Below are positions 6,863 through 15,460 of a stretch of 36,542 nucleotides of DNA, piece after piece. Positions within the stretch are counted from its first letter, which is position 1, and each line of letters begins with the position of its first letter. Source of the stretch: an uncultured Lachnospiraceae bacterium (GTDB lineage Bacteria > Bacillota > Clostridia > Lachnospirales > Lachnospiraceae). The stretch spans positions 1 to 36,542 of the forward strand of contig CANQYP010000006.1 of NCBI GenBank assembly GCA_947628045.1, given 5' to 3'. Made by a program: the position numbers and the translations under genes. Below the pieces are notes generated by a model. It ran no database searches. It saw nothing but the letters and a program-made list of their open reading frames with translations, and had not been told where the DNA came from.

Positions 6863-8888
6863 GCGCCGCGAGCAAATCCGCCAGCGCGTTCCGGCTCCTG
6901 CGCAGGCGCCAGCCCATAAGGACGACGATCAACACAAAAAGGACTCCCATCAGCAGCAGGATCGCCGCCTGCCACTGGTTCGTCTGTTCCTCCGTCTTCT
7001 CCACGGAGAGCTCCACGATTCGTGGTTCCAGGATCTCCGTGGCGAATTCCTGTGTCTGGCGGTACGTCTCCCCGTACGCGTCCTCGTATGTCAGCGTCAG
7101 CGTACCCGCAGTCTGCCCGTACAGCTCGCCGACAGTGTCGTCCTGTCCTGAGTGTTTCACGTTGTTTCCGTCTGTTCCCGCATCCGCCAGGGACTCCATC
7201 GCCTTGCTGCCGACGTAGATTCGCAGCACGCCCTCATAGGACGCCCCAGCCTCAAGATTCCCGGCAAAGACATCCCCGGTCGCGAACAGCCCCCGCCCCG
7301 CGAACTCCACGCGCACATTGTAGACGGCGGCTTTTCCGGCATTGTGAATCGCAAAACTTCCCTCAACTGTGTCGGTCGCATAGACCTGCGCTGCCAGCCG
7401 GAACCCTTCCAGCACGACCTGCGACGGCTGGTAGATGTCCAGCTCCACGACCTCCGCCATCGTGTAAGCGGTTCCCTGATCGTTCTCATAGTCAAGCGTG
7501 ATCGTCACCGCCGCCTTCCCTTCCTGCGCGTTCGGTTTTACCGAGAGAAACGTCGGCAGAGAGATCGTCTCCTGCGCCCGGACTTTCCCGAAGTAAAAGG
7601 ACGTACAGCCCAAACCGATCGACTCCGACTCACTCCCCAGCGTCGCTTTCATGTTGTAGACAGGCTCGTCTCCCGTCATATTCTGAAACACAGCCGTGAA
7701 CGCATACTCCTGCCCCGCGGTGAGCTGTTCGCCGTCCAGGCTTTGCGAGAGCAGGAGAAACTTCGGCTGGCGGTGAATCTTCTCCGCGCTGCTGTCGGAA
7801 TCCACGCCTCCCCCATAGTTTCCTCCGTAGCTCCCCGCGCTGCCGCCAGACTCCCCGCCGCCAAAAACTTCTTGCAGCTCTTCTCCCATCTCACTTTTCT
7901 CTTGCTCCGTCTCCTCAGTCAATGGCTCCGTCGGCAAAACCGTTTCCGTCAAAGGTACTTCCGTCGCGGCGGTCTCCGTAACCGGCTGCCCGGGATCCGT
8001 CTCCCCGGCATTCGGCGGCACGTCCCCGTCCGCCGGATGCAAGAAATCGCCGTTTGTCCCCGGATCGTCCGGGACGAGCAGCGGCGGCTCTTCTGTCCCC
8101 GACTCGGGCGGTTCCGTCTGCCCCGGCGTGTTCTCCGCGCTAGACCCGGGCGGCTCCGTCTGCCCCGGCATATCCTCTGTATCAGACCCGGGTGAATCCG
8201 TCTGTCCCGGCGCATTCTCCGCGCCAGACCCGGGTGAATCCGTCTGCCCCGGTACGTTCTCCGCGCCAGACCCGGACGAATCCGTCTGCCCCGGCGCATT
8301 CTCTGTGCCGGGCTCAGGCGGCTCCGCCCCGTCCGTCACCGTGATGAAGATCCGGCTGCCAAGCTCCGCGCGCTGCCCCGCCTCCGAATAACCGACTGCC
8401 CTGACCGTCACCGGGTACTTGCCGTTTCGCCGCCTGTTCTCCAGCCTGATCTCACAGCAGAAGATATATGCCTCCACCGGCATCGCGGATCCTGCAAAGA
8501 GAAACTGTCCCTTCAGAACCTCCTTGCGGTAATTCGCGTACACAAAAGGCGCGTTCTCCCCCATATCCAGTTCCACCGTGAGGCGGTTCTGCCGCAGCGC
8601 TCCGCTCGAGAGGAACGGAACGACCAGATACACGACGCCATTCTCCACCTTCGGAACGTAGCCCTGTGAATAGGACATGTCCATATGCTCATAAAGGTGT
8701 TCCGTATCGATGTCAAGATGTACGGTGTCAACGTCAAGGTGCGCCTGCCCATCCGTTTCCCCTGTGTTTCGCGTATCGGGTTCCGTTTCTCCCGCCAGCG
8801 CCGGAACTCCGGTCAGAATAAAAGCCAGCAGGATCACGGCAAAGCTGCGCACCGGGTTCCTTTTCCCTTTCCTTCTCATCTTCCTCAT
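6843..8888 (-). CDS. Secreted, C-terminally membrane-anchored CARDB/S-layer-like protein
   Basis: This 681-residue protein has a Sec signal peptide (basic start MRKMRRKGKR, hydrophobic core about 15-30, cleavage near ALAGE). A beta-rich domain spans about 45-185 and a Pro/Gly/Glu/Thr-rich linker about 187-330, including five 14-residue repeats. A Gly/Ser stretch lies near 340-365. Two beta-sandwich units of the CARDB or COG1361 kind follow (about 370-490 and 490-630), and one transmembrane helix (about 639-660) precedes a short basic cytoplasmic tail. This looks like an extracellular stalk held at the membrane, perhaps presenting a binding domain to the ABC permeases. The start ATG overlaps the stop of the ABC ATPase gene (ATGA), implying translational coupling. 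The family assignment rests on domain style, not on a search. Confidence 0.82.
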   Translation of the reverse strand: MRKMRRKGKRNPVRSFAVILLAFILTGVPALAGETEPDTRNTGETDGQAHLDVDTVHLDIDTEHLYEHMDMSYSQGYVPKVENGVVYLVVPFLSSGALRQNRLTVELDMGENAPFVYANYRKEVLKGQFLFAGSAMPVEAYIFCCEIRLENRRRNGKYPVTVRAVGYSEAGQRAELGSRIFITVTDGAEPPEPGTENAPGQTDSSGSGAENVPGQTDSPGSGAENAPGQTDSPGSDTEDMPGQTEPPGSSAENTPGQTEPPESGTEEPPLLVPDDPGTNGDFLHPADGDVPPNAGETDPGQPVTETAATEVPLTETVLPTEPLTEETEQEKSEMGEELQEVFGGGESGGSAGSYGGNYGGGVDSDSSAEKIHRQPKFLLLSQSLDGEQLTAGQEYAFTAVFQNMTGDEPVYNMKATLGSESESIGLGCTSFYFGKVRAQETISLPTFLSVKPNAQEGKAAVTITLDYENDQGTAYTMAEVVELDIYQPSQVVLEGFRLAAQVYATDTVEGSFAIHNAGKAAVYNVRVEFAGRGLFATGDVFAGNLEAGASYEGVLRIYVGSKAMESLADAGTDGNNVKHSGQDDTVGELYGQTAGTLTLTYEDAYGETYRQTQEFATEILEPRIVELSVEKTEEQTNQWQAAILLLMGVLFVLIVVLMGWRLRRSRNALADLLAAQRERSS
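8085..8294 (-). repeat. Five 42-bp repeats encoding a Pro/Gly-rich linker
   Basis: Five in-frame units of 14 codons encode PGQTDSSGSGAENV and close variants (residues about 199-268 of the CARDB-like protein). Changes are mostly Asp/Glu, Ser/Pro and Ala/Val. The composition suggests a flexible extracellular spacer whose length can vary by recombination. Confidence 0.85.
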
Positions 8889-9532
8889 CTGATCTGCACC
8901 TCGCTCATCACGCCCGCGTCCATCTCGAACACGCGGTCACAGAGAATACGGATATCCTCGCTGTTGTGGCTCGCCAGAAGGATCGTCCGCCCCTTCTCCT
9001 TTTCCTGCAAAAGCAGTCCGCGGATCTCCTCCACCCCGTGCCGGTCAAGCCCGTTAAAAGGCTCGTCGAGCACGAGGAACTCCGGCTGTTCCATGATCGC
9101 CTGCGCGATGCCGAGTCTCTGCCGCATTCCGAGCGAATACTTCGCCACAGGCTTTTTCAGTCCCGGGTCAAGCCCCACGCGCAGCAGCGTCTCCGTGATC
9201 TGGACGCGTTTCAGTTTCCCACGCAGATCCGCGAGGATCTCCAGGTTCCGTCTGCCGCTTAGGTTGCCCAGAAATCCCGGCGTCTCGATGATCACACCCA
9301 GGCTTTCCGGAAAGTCGATCTCCTTTCCGATCAGTTTTCCGCCCACCCGCACAAGCCCCTCCGTGACAGGCAGAAATCCGCAGATGCACTTCATCAGCAC
9401 CGTCTTGCCGGAACCGTTGTTCCCGACGATGCCGCAGACCGTCCCGCGCTCCAGCGAAAAGTCGAGCCGTTTCAGGATCTCCTCCTTGCCGAAACATTTG
9501 CGCACCCCAGTCAGCTCAATGTAATTGTCCAT
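8885..9532 (-). CDS. ABC transporter ATP-binding protein
   Basis: This cytoplasmic ATPase subunit has 215 residues. Walker A is GNNGSGKT (residues 37-44). The signature motif is degenerate, YSLGMRQRLGIAQA in place of LSGGQ, as in many antibiotic-, bacteriocin- and ABC-2-type exporters. Walker B is FLVLDEPFNGLD and the switch histidine lies in LLASHNSED. The length is at the short end, with no C-terminal extension. It should pair with the two permeases encoded just upstream. GGAGG lies six bases before the ATG. Its last bases overlap the start of the CARDB-like gene. Confidence 0.93.
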   Translation of the reverse strand: MDNYIELTGVRKCFGKEEILKRLDFSLERGTVCGIVGNNGSGKTVLMKCICGFLPVTEGLVRVGGKLIGKEIDFPESLGVIIETPGFLGNLSGRRNLEILADLRGKLKRVQITETLLRVGLDPGLKKPVAKYSLGMRQRLGIAQAIMEQPEFLVLDEPFNGLDRHGVEEIRGLLLQEKEKGRTILLASHNSEDIRILCDRVFEMDAGVMSEVQIR

Positions 9533-9616
9533 GCCGCGCCTCCATTCGCCGTTTCGAAACCTATATGAAAGCTGTAATGCAGGTCAGCATCGCAGCATAA
9601 TAATACTGCCGTGACC

Positions 9617-10345
9617 TCAGATTTCTCTCAAAGCATGCTCCAGCGCAAGCGCGTGCAGCAGCGCACAGCCCGCCGCCAGCAGCAGAAGGAAAAGCCAAAG
9701 CCCGAGTTTTCCCTCGCCCCAGTTCTGCTCCGCCTTGATCCACTCCGCCGGATCCATGCAGTAGAGCCCCTCCAGATAACGGTCGCGCAGGATCACGCAG
9801 CTGTAAAACAGGACAAACGGCAGCCCGAACGCCAGATAAACCGTACCTCCTGTGATCGCGCACACCGCGCTCAGGGACGCCAGCGCGCTCGCAATCAGAC
9901 ATACTCTTCCGCTCAACTCCCAAAGCGCCCGAATCGGCTCGATCTGTCCGCTCCAGACCTGCTCCCGCGCAAAAAAGAGCAAAAAAAAGAAAAGCACGGC
10001 GAAAAATATCGCGAACAGCCACACCAACGCGCCCGAGAGCGCCGTTGTGAGCAGCTTGTCCATGCAGTACTCGCGCCTTCCTCTCCGCGCGAGCAAAAAT
10101 CGCTGAAACCTTCCCCGGCGCTCCCGCAGATATTCGTCGCCATACGGAATCACAGACGTCAGCGGGAGCAGAAACAGCACCGTCCTGGAGCGCAGCGCCC
10201 ACGCAGGCAGGCTGAGGAACGTGCCAGCCGCGAGTGTCTTCGCCCCGAGGGACCCAGCCCACGCAGTCCCCGCCAGGATCCCCAGAAAGGACAGCAGCAC
10301 CGCCAGATAAAATTTTCTGTCCCGAAACAGCCGTTTCAGATCCAT
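9617..10345 (-). CDS. ABC-2 type permease subunit (second of pair)
   Basis: This 242-residue membrane protein has about six hydrophobic segments: near residues 12-32, 45-62, 95-125, 145-165, 168-185 and 215-235. Between the second and third is a basic stretch YLRERRGRFQRFLLARRGRREYCMDKLL, the kind of cytoplasmic coupling region seen in ABC-2 permeases. It starts one base after the stop of the other permease gene (TGATATG), so the two are made together and probably form a heterodimer with the ATPase encoded 84 bases downstream. The substrate is unknown. Similar pairs act in lantibiotic immunity or peptide export, but nothing here proves that. Confidence 0.82.
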   Translation of the reverse strand: MDLKRLFRDRKFYLAVLLSFLGILAGTAWAGSLGAKTLAAGTFLSLPAWALRSRTVLFLLPLTSVIPYGDEYLRERRGRFQRFLLARRGRREYCMDKLLTTALSGALVWLFAIFFAVLFFFLLFFAREQVWSGQIEPIRALWELSGRVCLIASALASLSAVCAITGGTVYLAFGLPFVLFYSCVILRDRYLEGLYCMDPAEWIKAEQNWGEGKLGLWLFLLLLAAGCALLHALALEHALREI

Positions 10346-10346
10346 A

Positions 10347-11231
10347 TCATTCCGTCCCTGAAAATGTGAAATTGTACCGCCGCGCCGCGCGCCCGCTCAA
10401 AAGCGCCAGCGCCCCGAGCACCCCTGCAAAGATCAGGAGAGACTGGGTGACGGTCGGAAGATCGTCGTAGCCGAAATCATGCATTCCGTAGACCGCGTGG
10501 TTGAGCGGACTGATCCAGCCGACGAGACTGCGGATCCGATAGAGCTGATACTCCTCATACCCCAGCAGTTTCCCGATCACCTCCGGCTCCAGCAGAAAAC
10601 CGTACAAGCTGTAGCCAAGCGCAAGCAGCATGCCGTATTTCCTGCCCGGCAGCAGATTCCCGAGCAGAACCAGAAAGCCGAGCGTGAGACTGTAGCCGAA
10701 CATCAGCGCCGCCACCTGCAGCATACAGCCATACGGACGAATGCTCTCCATCAGCTTGACCGTGGACGGTATGTGGAGTTCCCTCCCGGTCTTCGAATAG
10801 CCGAGGATCGCCGCCGTCTCGCTCCAGAGATTGCCCGGAAAGGAATCCCGCATGCACAGCGCGATCGTGACCGCAAGCACAAACGCCACGTACAGGACCG
10901 TCACCAGCACGACGTAACCGAGCTGCGCCGCAAGCCACCTGCGCCGCGTCATCCGCACCAGGTAAAACGGCGTGAACGCGGAGAGTTTCGGCAGGTCGGA
11001 GAACAGAAAGATCAAAAGCAGCGAGACGAGCAGAACTGCCTGTGTGTCGCCGAACGTCCAGATGAACGGCTCCGCCGCCTGCATCGGCGCGCCGAAGTGG
11101 ATCACCGCCTCGTACACGCGCCCGCTCAGCAGGTAGCAGACGATTGCGCTCAAGAGGAAGACGATCACGGTCCGCGAGTTTCGGAAAAACCCGAGAAAGT
11201 TGAAACGCGCCGCCGCGCAGATCTGCCTCAT
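10347..11231 (-). CDS. ABC-2 type permease subunit (first of pair)
   Basis: This 294-residue membrane protein has about six predicted helices. A start MRQICAAARFNFLGFFRNSRT leads into the first helix (about 21-40). A long outward loop follows (GRVYEAVIHFGAPMQAAEPFIWTFGD), then a helix near 65-85, the basic cytoplasmic loop YLVRMTRRRWLAAQLGY, and four further helices to about residue 280. The arrangement is typical of ABC-2 exporters. AAGGAG lies nine bases before the ATG. It follows the lipoprotein gene after about 100 bases and is transcribed with it, since no terminator-like hairpin was seen between them. Confidence 0.82.
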   Translation of the reverse strand: MRQICAAARFNFLGFFRNSRTVIVFLLSAIVCYLLSGRVYEAVIHFGAPMQAAEPFIWTFGDTQAVLLVSLLLIFLFSDLPKLSAFTPFYLVRMTRRRWLAAQLGYVVLVTVLYVAFVLAVTIALCMRDSFPGNLWSETAAILGYSKTGRELHIPSTVKLMESIRPYGCMLQVAALMFGYSLTLGFLVLLGNLLPGRKYGMLLALGYSLYGFLLEPEVIGKLLGYEEYQLYRIRSLVGWISPLNHAVYGMHDFGYDDLPTVTQSLLIFAGVLGALALLSGRAARRYNFTFSGTE

Positions 11232-11331
11232 GCCCGCTCACTCCTTCACTTCCCTGTTCCGCTCCCGATCATTTTCCATATACAACCCTGTCCCGGGTCA
11301 GATAAGCGCTCTCCCTGACTTACCTCCCGGA

Positions 11332-13008
11332 TCAGTATCCGAGGTTCCGGTCGATCACGGTGCCGTCCGCCGCGTTTACAGTCAGAAAGCTGTTCTGGGG
11401 GCGCTCAACCGTGCTGCTCCCGGTCTCTCCCTCGTAATCGTACTCATCCGTATGCCGCCCGAAGAAATCCCAGACCGGCACGAGAAGTCCGGACCGGCTG
11501 TCCGTTCCCGGGTCGTAGATCCGCATATAGCCAAGCTGCACCCGGTCGATCTCATACTCGCTGAGCGTCGAGTACTCCATATCCGCGCTCTTGATCCGCA
11601 GCATCTGCTCAAAGATCCCCGCGATCTCCGGGAAGGAAAGCATCTCCACATTCTCCACCTGCTGCTCCTCGACGTCATAAAGATTCATGATCGTCACATT
11701 CTGCAATCCTTCTGCATTCACCGTGAGTTCCACGCGCTCATAGCACCAGGGCACCGTCGTCGTGTCGTCCATCGACTGCAGCGCGCCGCCGTAGTTTTCC
11801 TCGTCTGTGACCGGGAAACCGCCGACGTCACGGGTATAATCCACCTGCCAGCCAGTCGACTCAAACTCGGACCCGGAGCTGCTGCCCGCCTCTTCCTCGA
11901 TGATCCGCCAGCTTGCGCTTAAGTTGACCGCCTTGGCTGAAAACTCTTCCGAAAGCCCCAGCTTTTCTATATAGGCATCTGCCATCGCCTGCGCCTCCTC
12001 CTGCGAGATTCCTGTCATCCGGACGAGCTCCTCCGGCGACGGCAAGCGCTCCGGACCGAGCTCGTTCAGTTCCAGCGTATGCCATGACACTTCCTCCAGT
12101 CGTTCCTTTCCCCGCCGGATCTTGATCTCCATCGGCATATCCCGCATGCTATTCAGCCTGTAATCATAGAACGTGCCGTCGTCCATCTCCACTGCCCCGC
12201 TGAACCATTTATCATCTCCGTCCTGATTGTACTGCTTTTCTCCGTTCTCCCCGCCGATCCACCAGCTCGCCCCGAGCGCCGGCGTCACCTCACTTCGCTC
12301 CGGCTCCTCGGGCGCGTCTGCATAGTTCTGTTCGCAGGTGTCAATATAATCCTGCAGCGTCGGCATATCCGCCAGATCTTCCTCGCTGTAATATGGAAGA
12401 CTCTCCTCCGACACATAAGGTCCGTAAGGATGGCTGCCCTCCGCCTGCCACGCCTTATACCGCTCGAGTTTCTCAAGCACATCTTCTTTCGTCTCCACGA
12501 AGTACGTGTCCCCGTTGTAGACTGGCTGATCGCCGAAGAACGCCTCCGTCACCCGATCGATCCATTCCTGTGAAAATTCCCGCTGCGTCACCTTCCACAC
12601 CGATACCTTTTCCACGTCCGGCACGATCACCTGCGCGTCACAGCTCAGCTTATAGATGCCTTCGCTGTCCGAGGCGGTGTAGCGCTCTGGCACCTGCAGG
12701 CGCTGCGCGAGGGCGTTCGTGCTGCTGACGTTCGCATCTGGAGCGTCCTCCGGATTTCCGTCGGACACAGGCTGATCGTCTGATGCCGTTTCGTCTGATG
12801 CCGTTTCGCCTGATGCGCGATTTTGTCCGTCCTCTGCGCTTTTTTCTGTCAGACTTTCCTGCGCGTCCGCCTCCTGATACTGGGCGAGGCTGTTGTCGCC
12901 CTTCTGGCGCACCACCGCCTGATCCGGCGTTTTCGCGCAGCCCGCTGACAAAAGCAGCGCAAGCGCCGCGGCTGACAGCCCCAAAAATCTTATTGTTCCG
13001 TTCTGCAT
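11332..13008 (-). CDS. Large extracellular lipoprotein, resembles DUF6034-type lipoproteins; first gene of the regulated operon
   Basis: The 558-residue product begins MQNGTIRFLG, has a hydrophobic core and ends its signal at LLLSAGC, with lipid-modified Cys24. After the cysteine comes TPDQAVVRQKGDNSL, which I associate with Lachnospiraceae lipoproteins of the DUF6034 kind; this is from memory and not checked. A disordered Ser/Asp/Glu linker (about 40-90) includes a repeated SDETA unit. The remaining ~450 residues look folded, with many Trp/Tyr and a run of acidic surface residues. I chose the ATG at 13008, not the one at 13044, because AGGGGAG lies just upstream and it gives a proper signal peptide. 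It heads the operon behind a promoter carrying the twin TGTAA site, so it is probably the sensor or substrate-capturing component. Confidence 0.8.
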   Translation of the reverse strand: MQNGTIRFLGLSAAALALLLSAGCAKTPDQAVVRQKGDNSLAQYQEADAQESLTEKSAEDGQNRASGETASDETASDDQPVSDGNPEDAPDANVSSTNALAQRLQVPERYTASDSEGIYKLSCDAQVIVPDVEKVSVWKVTQREFSQEWIDRVTEAFFGDQPVYNGDTYFVETKEDVLEKLERYKAWQAEGSHPYGPYVSEESLPYYSEEDLADMPTLQDYIDTCEQNYADAPEEPERSEVTPALGASWWIGGENGEKQYNQDGDDKWFSGAVEMDDGTFYDYRLNSMRDMPMEIKIRRGKERLEEVSWHTLELNELGPERLPSPEELVRMTGISQEEAQAMADAYIEKLGLSEEFSAKAVNLSASWRIIEEEAGSSSGSEFESTGWQVDYTRDVGGFPVTDEENYGGALQSMDDTTTVPWCYERVELTVNAEGLQNVTIMNLYDVEEQQVENVEMLSFPEIAGIFEQMLRIKSADMEYSTLSEYEIDRVQLGYMRIYDPGTDSRSGLLVPVWDFFGRHTDEYDYEGETGSSTVERPQNSFLTVNAADGTVIDRNLGY

Positions 13009-13132
13009 GTGAAATCTCCCCTCTGCCTGTAGTTCGACCAGCATTCAAGTCCTGTTTTCCCGCCATTCTCCATCCGCTCGCGCACAGACTCGAATCCCCC
13101 GTCCTCCGCAGTTTGTTTGTCGTGTCAGGTAC

Positions 13133-13186
13133 AGTATAAGACGATCACGATTTCCGTGTCTTTGCCGCGATGTAAACAAGTTGTAA
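13133..13186 (-). promoter_or_regulatory. Promoter of the lipoprotein/ABC operon with twin response-regulator site
   Basis: On the plus strand TGTAA occurs at 13171-13175 and 13182-13186 (11-bp period, N6 between them), written TTACA-N6-TTACA in the direction of transcription. The -10 box TATACT is at 13133-13138, exactly 32 bases downstream of the nearer repeat. A weak -35 (AAGACA, 18-base spacer) lies between. A weak -35 with an upstream direct repeat is what an activator-dependent promoter looks like. The regulator gene's own promoter has the same layout. Confidence 0.75.
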
Positions 13187-13200
13187 CGATCGGCGGCTGC

Positions 13201-13313
13201 AATTGCTCTGGCGAAGTTCAGCTGTATTGTCTTCCGCCTGATCTCACGGATATGCTGCTTTGCGATCTCACAATTTCTCTGGCGCGGCTCAGCCGGATCG
13301 TCTTCCGCCTGAT
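13201..13313. repeat. Imperfect 42-bp direct repeat, period 71 bp, at the kinase gene 3' end
   Basis: A 42-bp block beginning AATTGCTCTGGCG and ending CTTCCGCCTGAT at 13201-13242 recurs at 13272-13313 with seven differences. The second copy covers the last codons and stop of the histidine kinase gene. The first lies in the spacer just upstream of the twin TGTAA site. The 29 bases between the copies are not clearly duplicated. Confidence 0.8.
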
Positions 13314-14743
13314 ATGCAATGGCAGGTCACTGTCGTCCCCTTCCCGGGCTTGCTCTGAATCTCCAGGCTCCAGCCGTGCAGCCGCGCGATCTGCTCGCAG
13401 AGCGCCAGCCCGAGCCCGGCGCCGCCCGCCTGACGGGACCGGGATTTGTCCACCATGTAAAACGGCTCCAGGATCTTCGCAAGCTCCTCCTGCGGGATGC
13501 CCTGTCCTTCGTCAGACACCGAAATCCCTTCTTTCGCCGCCGCGAGCCGGATCGTGCCGCCCGGCGCGCTCGCCTTCACGGCGTTTTCCGTCAGATTCAC
13601 GAGAAGGCTGACCAGAAGATCCGCATCCCCCTCGACCGTCGCCGCTCCCTCCCCGACCTCTGTCTCCAGACGCAGCCCTTTCTCCACGAGCTGTCGCTGC
13701 AGCAGCGCCTTCGTCTCCGCGAAAAGCCGCTCCACCTCCAGCGTCTTTTTCTCCGCCTCGATCCCCTCCCCGCTCTCCCCGGAAAGCTCCTCGAGCTGCA
13801 AAAGCTTTGCGGACAGACGCGACAGGCGCTTGCACTCCTGCTCAATATACGAAAGCGCCTCCTGCTGCCGCTCCTGCGGAAGTTCGACGCGCTGCAGCAG
13901 CTCGGCGTAGCCCTGTATCCCGGTCATCGGCGTCTTCAGCTCGTGCGCGAGCGCGCCCAGGAGCCGCCGCTGTTTCTCATTCGTCGCGGCAAGGTTCTGC
14001 ACCTGCCCTTCCACCTGCCGCGCCATCTCGTTAAAGCTCCTCGCCACCTCCGTCACTTCGTCATGTCCGCGTTCTTCCACGCGTACACGGTAATCCCCGC
14101 CCGCGATCCTTGCCGCAGCAGCGCTCAGCTCGCGCACCGGGCGCAGAATGCGCCGAACCGCCAGCGACAGCACAAAGAGCAAAAGGACGACCAGTGCAAG
14201 CGCCATCCCGCCGCCCCGCAAAAACAGCTCACGGCTTTCTTCATACAATTCCGTGACGTCCCGGTAATGGATCAGCTCAAACTTGGTATTGCCGATCGGT
14301 TCGTACAGAATCAAGAGCTTTCTGCCTTCTGTCTCCCCGATGAGCGCCGAAACGCCGCTGTGCCACACGCCCTCGTCCAGATACTTTTGCAGTTCCGAAA
14401 AATCGTCCCCATGCTCTTTCAGATAATCCAAGTCAAACGCAAAAGAGGAAATATTGGACAGCTCTTCCCCGTCATAGTAGAGCGCCGCGTTTGCGCCGTA
14501 CCCCATCTGAAACCTGCTGCGCCCCCAGAACCGTTCTCCGTTCTCGTCCTGAAGGTAGCGCCGGTTCCGGCCAAACTCCTCTGAAAAGCGCTGTGCCGAC
14601 GCATTCAGGCGCGCCAGCTCGCTGTTCAGGACACTGCCGAGGCGCATCCGCTGCGTCTCCGTCAGGTTCCAGATTGAGAATAGCTGGGAAAAAAGAAACA
14701 GCAGACCGACGGTCGCTGCCAAGATTTTTGTCGTCAGTTTCAT
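13289..14743 (-). CDS. Sensor histidine kinase (two-component)
   Basis: This 484-residue membrane kinase has TM1 at about residues 7-27, an extracellular sensing region at 28-175, TM2 at about 177-197 and a HAMP domain at about 198-250. A HisKA dimerisation domain carries the phospho-acceptor His267 in ALAHELKTPM. The catalytic ATPase domain shows NLTENAVKAS (N box), DEGQGIP (G1) and GAGLGLAL (G2). The extracellular region is about 150 residues with no motif I recognise, so the signal is unknown. The ATG starts one base after the stop of the regulator gene, so kinase and regulator are co-expressed partners. The 3' end lies in a direct repeat. Confidence 0.95.
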   Translation of the reverse strand: MKLTTKILAATVGLLFLFSQLFSIWNLTETQRMRLGSVLNSELARLNASAQRFSEEFGRNRRYLQDENGERFWGRSRFQMGYGANAALYYDGEELSNISSFAFDLDYLKEHGDDFSELQKYLDEGVWHSGVSALIGETEGRKLLILYEPIGNTKFELIHYRDVTELYEESRELFLRGGGMALALVVLLLFVLSLAVRRILRPVRELSAAAARIAGGDYRVRVEERGHDEVTEVARSFNEMARQVEGQVQNLAATNEKQRRLLGALAHELKTPMTGIQGYAELLQRVELPQERQQEALSYIEQECKRLSRLSAKLLQLEELSGESGEGIEAEKKTLEVERLFAETKALLQRQLVEKGLRLETEVGEGAATVEGDADLLVSLLVNLTENAVKASAPGGTIRLAAAKEGISVSDEGQGIPQEELAKILEPFYMVDKSRSRQAGGAGLGLALCEQIARLHGWSLEIQSKPGKGTTVTCHCISGGRRSG

Positions 14744-14744
14744 T

Positions 14745-15419
14745 TCAGTGTACCTCCAGCCGGTACCCGACGCGCGGCACCGTTTTGATCACATCGCCGA
14801 AATCGAGTTTCTTGCGGATGCGCGCGATATGCACGTCAATCGTCCGCGTCTCTCCCTCGAACTCCACGCCCCACAATACATTCAGAAATTCCTCGCGCCG
14901 GATCACGATGTTCTTGTACTTCACGAGCAGGAGCAGGCAGTCGAACTCCATCGGCTTGAACGGGATCTCCACGCCCGCCTTGCGCACAATGCGCTCCTTC
15001 GGATAGATCGCGACGTCCAGCACCCGCAGACACTCCTCCTGTTCCTCCGGTTTCCGGCAGCGATCCAGCACCTTCTCCACGCGCACCAAAAGCTCCAGCA
15101 TCTCGAACGGTTTCACCAGGTAATCCTCCGCGCCCTCGCGCAGCCCTTTGATCTTGCTCGGCAGGTCGCCGCGCGCGGTCAGGAAGATCACCGGGATTTG
15201 CCGCTCCCGCAGCTTGGGCAGCAGCGTGAACCCGTCCTTGCCCGGCAGCATGACGTCGAGCAGCGCCAGGTCGTAGGCGGCGCCGTCCTCCGCCAGATGC
15301 CGACTCAGCTCGTCCCCGTCGTAGAACGGGACGGCGCGGTAGCCCGCCGTCTCCAGATTGATGCAGATCAGCTCATTGATCGGCTTTGCATCCTCAATTA
15401 CCAAAATATCCGCGTTCAT
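14745..15419 (-). CDS. OmpR/PhoB-family response regulator
   Basis: This DNA-binding regulator has 224 residues. The receiver domain (about 1-118) has the acidic pair E9-D10, phospho-acceptor D55 in LALLDVMLPG, T81 in FLTARG and K103 in YLVKPFE. The winged-helix DNA-binding domain (about 128-222) carries RTIDVHIARIRKKL, the recognition helix typical of the family. Dimers of such proteins bind two direct repeats 11 bp apart. Such repeats occur upstream of this gene and upstream of the lipoprotein/ABC operon. AGAGGGAG lies seven bases before the ATG. It is co-transcribed with the kinase gene. Confidence 0.96.
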   Translation of the reverse strand: MNADILVIEDAKPINELICINLETAGYRAVPFYDGDELSRHLAEDGAAYDLALLDVMLPGKDGFTLLPKLRERQIPVIFLTARGDLPSKIKGLREGAEDYLVKPFEMLELLVRVEKVLDRCRKPEEQEECLRVLDVAIYPKERIVRKAGVEIPFKPMEFDCLLLLVKYKNIVIRREEFLNVLWGVEFEGETRTIDVHIARIRKKLDFGDVIKTVPRVGYRLEVH

Positions 15420-15460
15420 TCTGCCGCTCCCTCTGATTTTTCTTCCAAAACGATAAGAAC

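Noticed and set aside
12650-13066. Alternative frame over the lipoprotein start
   Set aside because: The lipoprotein frame has a signal peptide, lipobox and ribosome site; the other frame has none.
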